Source: Candidatus Babelota bacterium (lineage in GTDB: Bacteria; JAGOBX01). Taken from it: 10,029 bases of DNA. Numbering within the stretch: the first letter of the stretch is position 1; each line of letters opens with the position of its first letter. A program made the translations under genes and the position numbers. The stretch covers positions 1 to 10,029 of the forward strand of contig JAGOBX010000091.1 in the NCBI GenBank assembly GCA_017999075.1, read 5' to 3'. Shown one piece after another: positions 6,649-10,029 of this stretch. The notes beneath the pieces are model-generated. The model did no database searches. It was not told the DNA's origin and was given only the letters and a program-made list of their open reading frames with translations.

Positions 6649-9260
6649 TTCATTTTTCTAAAACACATTCCCGGTTTAATTGAAGAATTTAAATTTAATA
6701 TATTGGCAGTTGAAGCAGTTCTTGAAGTTTGAAATAATTCAAAATCAAGTCCGCTGAATTTATCATTAGGTTCAATAACTATTTTTTTTCTATCGGTTAA
6801 TAAAGGATAATAACCTATATATTCTCCAGCCGCATCTCCTAAAATATTATTACTGTTTTTATCTGTTCCGGCAACAAGATAATATCTGCCTGCAGGAATA
6901 TTGGATATTGAATATTCAAAATTTTTAAAATAATCCGTTGAGGTTTCTTTCACAGTTTGAAAATTATTGTCAGGATCCATAAGCAGAACATATACTTCGT
7001 CCGTCAGAATTCTGTTCAACTGATCTGTATGAACAATTACAGTTATTGAATCGTCGCCGCTGTTTGAAGATATAACCGCAAACATTATATAAGAATCAAC
7101 AGCAGAAGAAAAATTATTTTTATCTACACTGATTTTTATCTCAATAGGCAATGTCTGCTTAGTTACAGCAGCGGAACATTTAGAATCTGATACTGTTATA
7201 TTTGTTATTGTCAAAGTATCAACGCCAGCATTATATATTTTAATTACCGCAGAATCTTCCGGAAGATATAAGTCAATTTTACTGCTTGATAAAATCATTT
7301 TGGCAGCTGAAGAATTAATCGAATTCGAAGCTGAAACCAGACACTTATAAGAATCCGCAAGACCATAACCATAATAATTGTCTTTACCTGAATCTCCCAA
7401 ATCCAGAGCATTTGAATATAATATATTTTTCAATTCTGCCGAAGATATTCCTGGTTTAACAGAAAGTATCAATCCGCATATTCCAGATATATGAGCCGCA
7501 GCCTGCGAAGTTCCCTGATAAACCTGATAATCAGGAGAATTAGAGGGTTCGTTCCAAAACGCGCTTATAATACCATCGGGATAATTATCTTTGTTCAAAT
7601 CAACAGTCATATCTCCGCCAGGAGCGCAAATATCAATATAACTTCCATAATTTGAATAAAACGTTTTTTTATTATCATAATCAACTGCTGCTACAGAAAT
7701 AACCTGCTGGTATCCCGCAGGATAAAAATTTAACTGACTGTTTTCATTTCCTCCAGCGCATACTACAGTAATATTCATATCATCAATAGTATCAAGCAAT
7801 TCTTCAAACGCCCTCGAATAAAATTCGCTGCCGAAACTCATATTAATAATTTTAGCCGCTATGACAGGTTTTATTCCTGAAGAATTATCAAGTCCTGCGG
7901 CAAACTTTACAGATTCCATAACATCAGATGTCAAACCTCCATATCTGCCAAGAGCGCGAATCGGCATTATTTTACAATTATAACTTATTCCTGAAATCCC
8001 TTCTGAATTATTTGTGTTCGCTGCAATTATTCCTGCAATGTGAGTTCCGTGATAACTGTTTCCTGAAGATGATATGGCATCTCCGCTGTCGTCAGGATCA
8101 GGATCTATTCCATCCCCGTCATTTCCTGATTCTGGTTCAGAAATAAAATCATATCCCTGCACTATTTTTCCGGTAAATTCCGGATGATCAAATTTTAATC
8201 CAGTATCAATAACAGCAATTATAACTGTATCCGATCCTGATGATATGTTCCATGAAGACGGAACATTCAGGTTAAACAAATTCCATTGAAATGGAAAATA
8301 AATATCGTTACGTACAGAACATTTTTTTTGAATATAATCAGGTTCTGCATATTCAATATTTTCAGATTTTTTTAAAGTATCAATTAATTTAAGTGTAAAT
8401 TTTTCTGAATGGGTTATAATTTCTCTGAAATTATTTTCAAAATCTTTTTTTCTAATATATTCTATTGAATAAGATTTAGTTCCGGAAGCACAAGATTGAT
8501 TCGATGCAATTTCAAATTTCCCTGAATAAATATTATTAAATATATGCCGTTCACCAGATGCTGTTATTTTCAAGTCAGCAATATTTTCAACAGAAAGAGG
8601 CGTCTTTTTCGCTAAAGTTAATTTTGGAGATAATTCAATTCTGTTGTTTTTATATTTGCATAAAAATTTTCCTGGTGCAATATTATTATTTTTTAAATTA
8701 TCCGAATTATTAAATTGTATCGAACCTGGCGAATAATTCAAACAAGGGGTTAATTTGCCGGATATGCTGCCGTAACCTGAAGTAGAAATTGTTATTTCAA
8801 AATCATAATTTCCTGTCTCAGAATATGAATAAATTTTTACAGCAAATTCTGTATATTCCAAATTTTCAACAAATGTAAATTCTTCAGGTTCTATTGTGGA
8901 TTCAGCCGAACCAAGATAAACATATTCTCTATAAACTGTAAAATCAAAATCTCTTTGCGGACTTTGAAAATCATCGTAACTCAATTTTAATGAAATTTTA
9001 GATGGTTTTAATATTTTAAATGTGTATACATCAAAATCATTGACTGTCTCAATATTTCCCGATATTTTTATAATTGAATTAATTCCATAATTTCCGATAT
9101 TCTGAGAAAAAAAAAGGTTGTCGTTATATTCACTTTCATTTATTTCGTAAAAAGTATAATCAGGGTTGGTGGAATTAGTCCCGCAGTTTGTAATAAATGA
9201 AAATATAATTATTATAAAAACAGAAAATATAATTTTTTGAATTTTTATATTTTTATTCAT
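6645..9260 (-). CDS. Subtilisin-family (S8) serine protease, predicted lipoprotein with N-terminal PPC-like and C-terminal beta domains
   Basis: The 871-residue protein starts with a basic stretch and hydrophobic core ending in FSFITNC, so Cys26 is the likely lipidated residue; Asn before Cys is a relaxed lipobox. Residues 60-160 resemble a pre-peptidase C-terminal (PPC) beta domain. Residues 165-312 look like a propeptide that ends in IEYAEPDYIQK, as in many subtilases. The catalytic triad is complete: Asp352 in AVIDTG, His404 in YHGTHIAG and Ser585 in GTSQAAAHISG, with Asn505 in AGGNEN as oxyanion residue. The serine motif departs from the usual GTSMAAPHVAG at Met and Pro. An Asp-rich insert (380-394) may bind calcium. 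After about 645 come two beta-rich parts, the last with IPAGRYYLVAGTD. The substrate is unknown. It overlaps the upstream gene by 8 bases and the downstream gene by 4. Confidence 0.92.
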   Translation of the reverse strand: MNKNIKIQKIIFSVFIIIIFSFITNCGTNSTNPDYTFYEINESEYNDNLFFSQNIGNYGINSIIKISGNIETVNDFDVYTFKILKPSKISLKLSYDDFQSPQRDFDFTVYREYVYLGSAESTIEPEEFTFVENLEYTEFAVKIYSYSETGNYDFEITISTSGYGSISGKLTPCLNYSPGSIQFNNSDNLKNNNIAPGKFLCKYKNNRIELSPKLTLAKKTPLSVENIADLKITASGERHIFNNIYSGKFEIASNQSCASGTKSYSIEYIRKKDFENNFREIITHSEKFTLKLIDTLKKSENIEYAEPDYIQKKCSVRNDIYFPFQWNLFNLNVPSSWNISSGSDTVIIAVIDTGLKFDHPEFTGKIVQGYDFISEPESGNDGDGIDPDPDDSGDAISSSGNSYHGTHIAGIIAANTNNSEGISGISYNCKIMPIRALGRYGGLTSDVMESVKFAAGLDNSSGIKPVIAAKIINMSFGSEFYSRAFEELLDTIDDMNITVVCAGGNENSQLNFYPAGYQQVISVAAVDYDNKKTFYSNYGSYIDICAPGGDMTVDLNKDNYPDGIISAFWNEPSNSPDYQVYQGTSQAAAHISGICGLILSVKPGISSAELKNILYSNALDLGDSGKDNYYGYGLADSYKCLVSASNSINSSAAKMILSSSKIDLYLPEDSAVIKIYNAGVDTLTITNITVSDSKCSAAVTKQTLPIEIKISVDKNNFSSAVDSYIMFAVISSNSGDDSITVIVHTDQLNRILTDEVYVLLMDPDNNFQTVKETSTDYFKNFEYSISNIPAGRYYLVAGTDKNSNNILGDAAGEYIGYYPLLTDRKKIVIEPNDKFSGLDFELFQTSRTASTANILNLNSSIKPGMCFRKMK

Positions 9261-9462
9261 CTTTTTCAGAATTATCTGCTTCTTCTTCGCCGCCTCCAGG
9301 AACTAACGCTTTACCAACAGCAGCAGTTCCCTTGACTGCGGTTTTAGTCACCTTATATCCTGTCTTAACAGCCGTATAAGGTAATTTAACAACAGCGCAT
9401 CCGAAACCAAATAAAACCAAAAATAAAAATATTATTTTAATTAATAAAAAGTTAGTTTTCAT
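9253..9462 (-). CDS. Small predicted lipoprotein (69 residues)
   Basis: A signal peptide with a long hydrophobic core ends in LFGFGC, a good lipobox with Cys22 as the predicted lipidated residue. The mature part is only about 48 residues. It contains Lys/Thr/Val/Ala-rich near-repeats (VKTGYKVTKTAVKGTAAVGKA) and then an acidic tail, GGGEEEADNSEKDE. I recognise the general type of short CAVVKLP...-like lipoproteins but know no function for them. A GAGAAG site lies about 9 bases upstream of the ATG, and only 4 bases separate it from the upstream gene's stop. Its last codons overlap the start of the protease gene by 8 bases, so it may be a small envelope partner of that protease; this is inference from position. 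Confidence 0.8.
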   Translation of the reverse strand: MKTNFLLIKIIFLFLVLFGFGCAVVKLPYTAVKTGYKVTKTAVKGTAAVGKALVPGGGEEEADNSEKDE

Positions 9463-9466
9463 TTTT

Positions 9467-10029
9467 TTAACTTCTCAATTCTCTAATTGTAAAACACATT
9501 TGTTTGATTAAAGCAAGTCCTATAGCACTGTTTTTTTCTAACAAATAAAGGAAATCCTTTTTTTGAATTATAAAAAGTTTAGACGGCGAAACAGTAGTTA
9601 CTGTATAAGAATGATTCTTGTCGTCAAGAAGAGACAATTCTCCGAAAAATGAATAATTTTTTATTGTTTCAATAAAAATATTTTTAGACTTATTTTCTTT
9701 TTTAAGTTCCCCGTTAACTACTATATACAATGCTTCACCCGGAGTATTTTCTTTACATATTTCAATATTTTCGGGATAATTTTTTTCTTCAAGTAAATTT
9801 GCTATACTTGTCAATTTTTCAGCTTCAAGCCGTGAAAAAATAGGAATTTTTTTCAAAAAAATAATGCGTTCCATTAAAGGCAGAAGGTCTGATTTTTCAG
9901 GCATAATAAAATCCTCCTCAAATAACAATTTTTTCAATGTTTCAATATTTTGCACAGCTATTTTTATATTTTCACACACCAAAAAGTTTTCATTTATAAA
10001 GTTTTGAAGTTTCTGCTCAGAGCGTTCTG
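9467..10029 (-). CDS. C-terminal part of a cyclic-nucleotide-binding-like (CNB) domain protein, 5' end outside the window
   Basis: The frame stays open to the right edge (about 187 codons visible), so the true start may lie outside. The visible part begins with a helical stretch, then LLPLMERIIFLKKIPIFSRL, which in related proteins introduces a CNB domain after HEAT-type helical repeats or a membrane transporter. The CNB core follows: a beta-roll with GEALYIVVNGELKK, then the phosphate-binding-cassette region FFGELSLLDDKNHSYTV. The arginine that contacts the cyclic phosphate in CRP and PKA (R-[ST]-A) is replaced by HSY, so canonical cAMP binding is doubtful. No DNA-binding domain follows; the protein ends after the last helix at RELRS. 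An internal ATG at 9904 with a strong GAGGAGG site could also start a CNB-only protein of 145 residues. The small lipoprotein gene starts 4 bases after its stop. Confidence 0.75.
   Translation of the reverse strand, partial: ERSEQKLQNFINENFLVCENIKIAVQNIETLKKLLFEEDFIMPEKSDLLPLMERIIFLKKIPIFSRLEAEKLTSIANLLEEKNYPENIEICKENTPGEALYIVVNGELKKENKSKNIFIETIKNYSFFGELSLLDDKNHSYTVTTVSPSKLFIIQKKDFLYLLEKNSAIGLALIKQMCFTIRELRS
9913..9919 (-). promoter_or_regulatory. Strong internal Shine-Dalgarno sequence in the CNB-domain gene
   Basis: The minus strand reads GAGGAGG eight bases before an in-frame ATG at 9904 (MPEKSDLLPLMER). It is the strongest ribosome-site match in the window. It may mark the real start or a second start giving a free CNB domain, or may simply be the codons for Glu-Glu-Asp. 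The stop-free, protein-like frame upstream to the edge argues that translation also passes through it. Confidence 0.4.

Noticed and set aside
7928-8146. Plus-strand open frame inside the protease gene
   Set aside because: It is antisense to the catalytic domain of a clear S8 protease and encodes nothing recognisable.
9980-9982. TTG as the start of the CNB-domain gene
   Set aside because: It has no Shine-Dalgarno sequence and the frame continues upstream to the window edge with protein-like sequence, so this is an arbitrary point in a longer gene.
1-10029. CRISPR arrays, tRNA or rRNA genes, phage or plasmid functions, defence systems
   Set aside because: No regular repeats, tRNA-like folds or relevant protein families were seen; nearly all the sequence is accounted for by envelope and polysaccharide genes.

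Overview
The window is an AT-rich stretch (roughly 30% G+C by eye). All ten genes I can support lie on the minus strand, so the text below follows transcription from the right edge to the left. Two gene groups are separated by one gap of about 220 bases (4778-5001). Lipoprotein signals, left-handed beta-helix sugar enzymes and a periplasm-facing redox protein point to a Gram-negative (diderm) bacterium. The lineage cannot be fixed from this sequence. Low-GC members of Deferribacterota, Spirochaetota or a delta-proteobacterial-type group would all fit; this is a guess.

Right-hand group (10029 to 5002), a cell-envelope operon with genes touching or overlapping. It holds the C-terminal part of a cyclic-nucleotide-binding-like (CNB) protein that runs off the window, a 69-residue lipoprotein, an 871-residue subtilisin-family (S8) lipoprotein protease and a 548-residue membrane redox protein. 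The redox protein joins three modules: a CcdA/DsbD-like membrane thiol domain, an extracytoplasmic FMN-binding domain with the covalent-flavin motif DGYTGAT, and a NosR/NapH-like membrane iron-sulfur domain. The stops and starts of the last three genes overlap by 8 and 4 bases, so protease and redox protein are probably made together. The fused redox protein is the least ordinary object in the window.

Gap (4778-5001). It contains a 27-base imperfect palindrome whose G-U pairs form only in minus-strand RNA, which suggests a terminator-like or attenuator hairpin after the redox gene, or an operator for the next gene.

Left-hand group (4777 to 1), a surface-polysaccharide operon. It starts with a winged-helix regulator fused to a Rossmann-like nucleotide/sugar-binding domain. 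Then come an asparagine-synthase-family amidotransferase, the acetyltransferase WlbB/WbpD and the dehydrogenase WlbA/WbpB of the UDP-2,3-diacetamido-2,3-dideoxy-uronic acid pathway. The group ends with two tandem CysD-like PP-loop genes: an 89-residue truncated copy, then the start of an apparently complete copy that leaves the window. Together they suggest synthesis of a di-N-acetylated uronic acid that may be amidated to a uronamide (the role proposed for WbpS-type asparagine synthases), and possibly activation of sulfate for modification of the polysaccharide. The aminotransferase (WlbC/WbpE), the 6-dehydrogenase (WbpA), glycosyltransferases and any sulfotransferase are not in the window.
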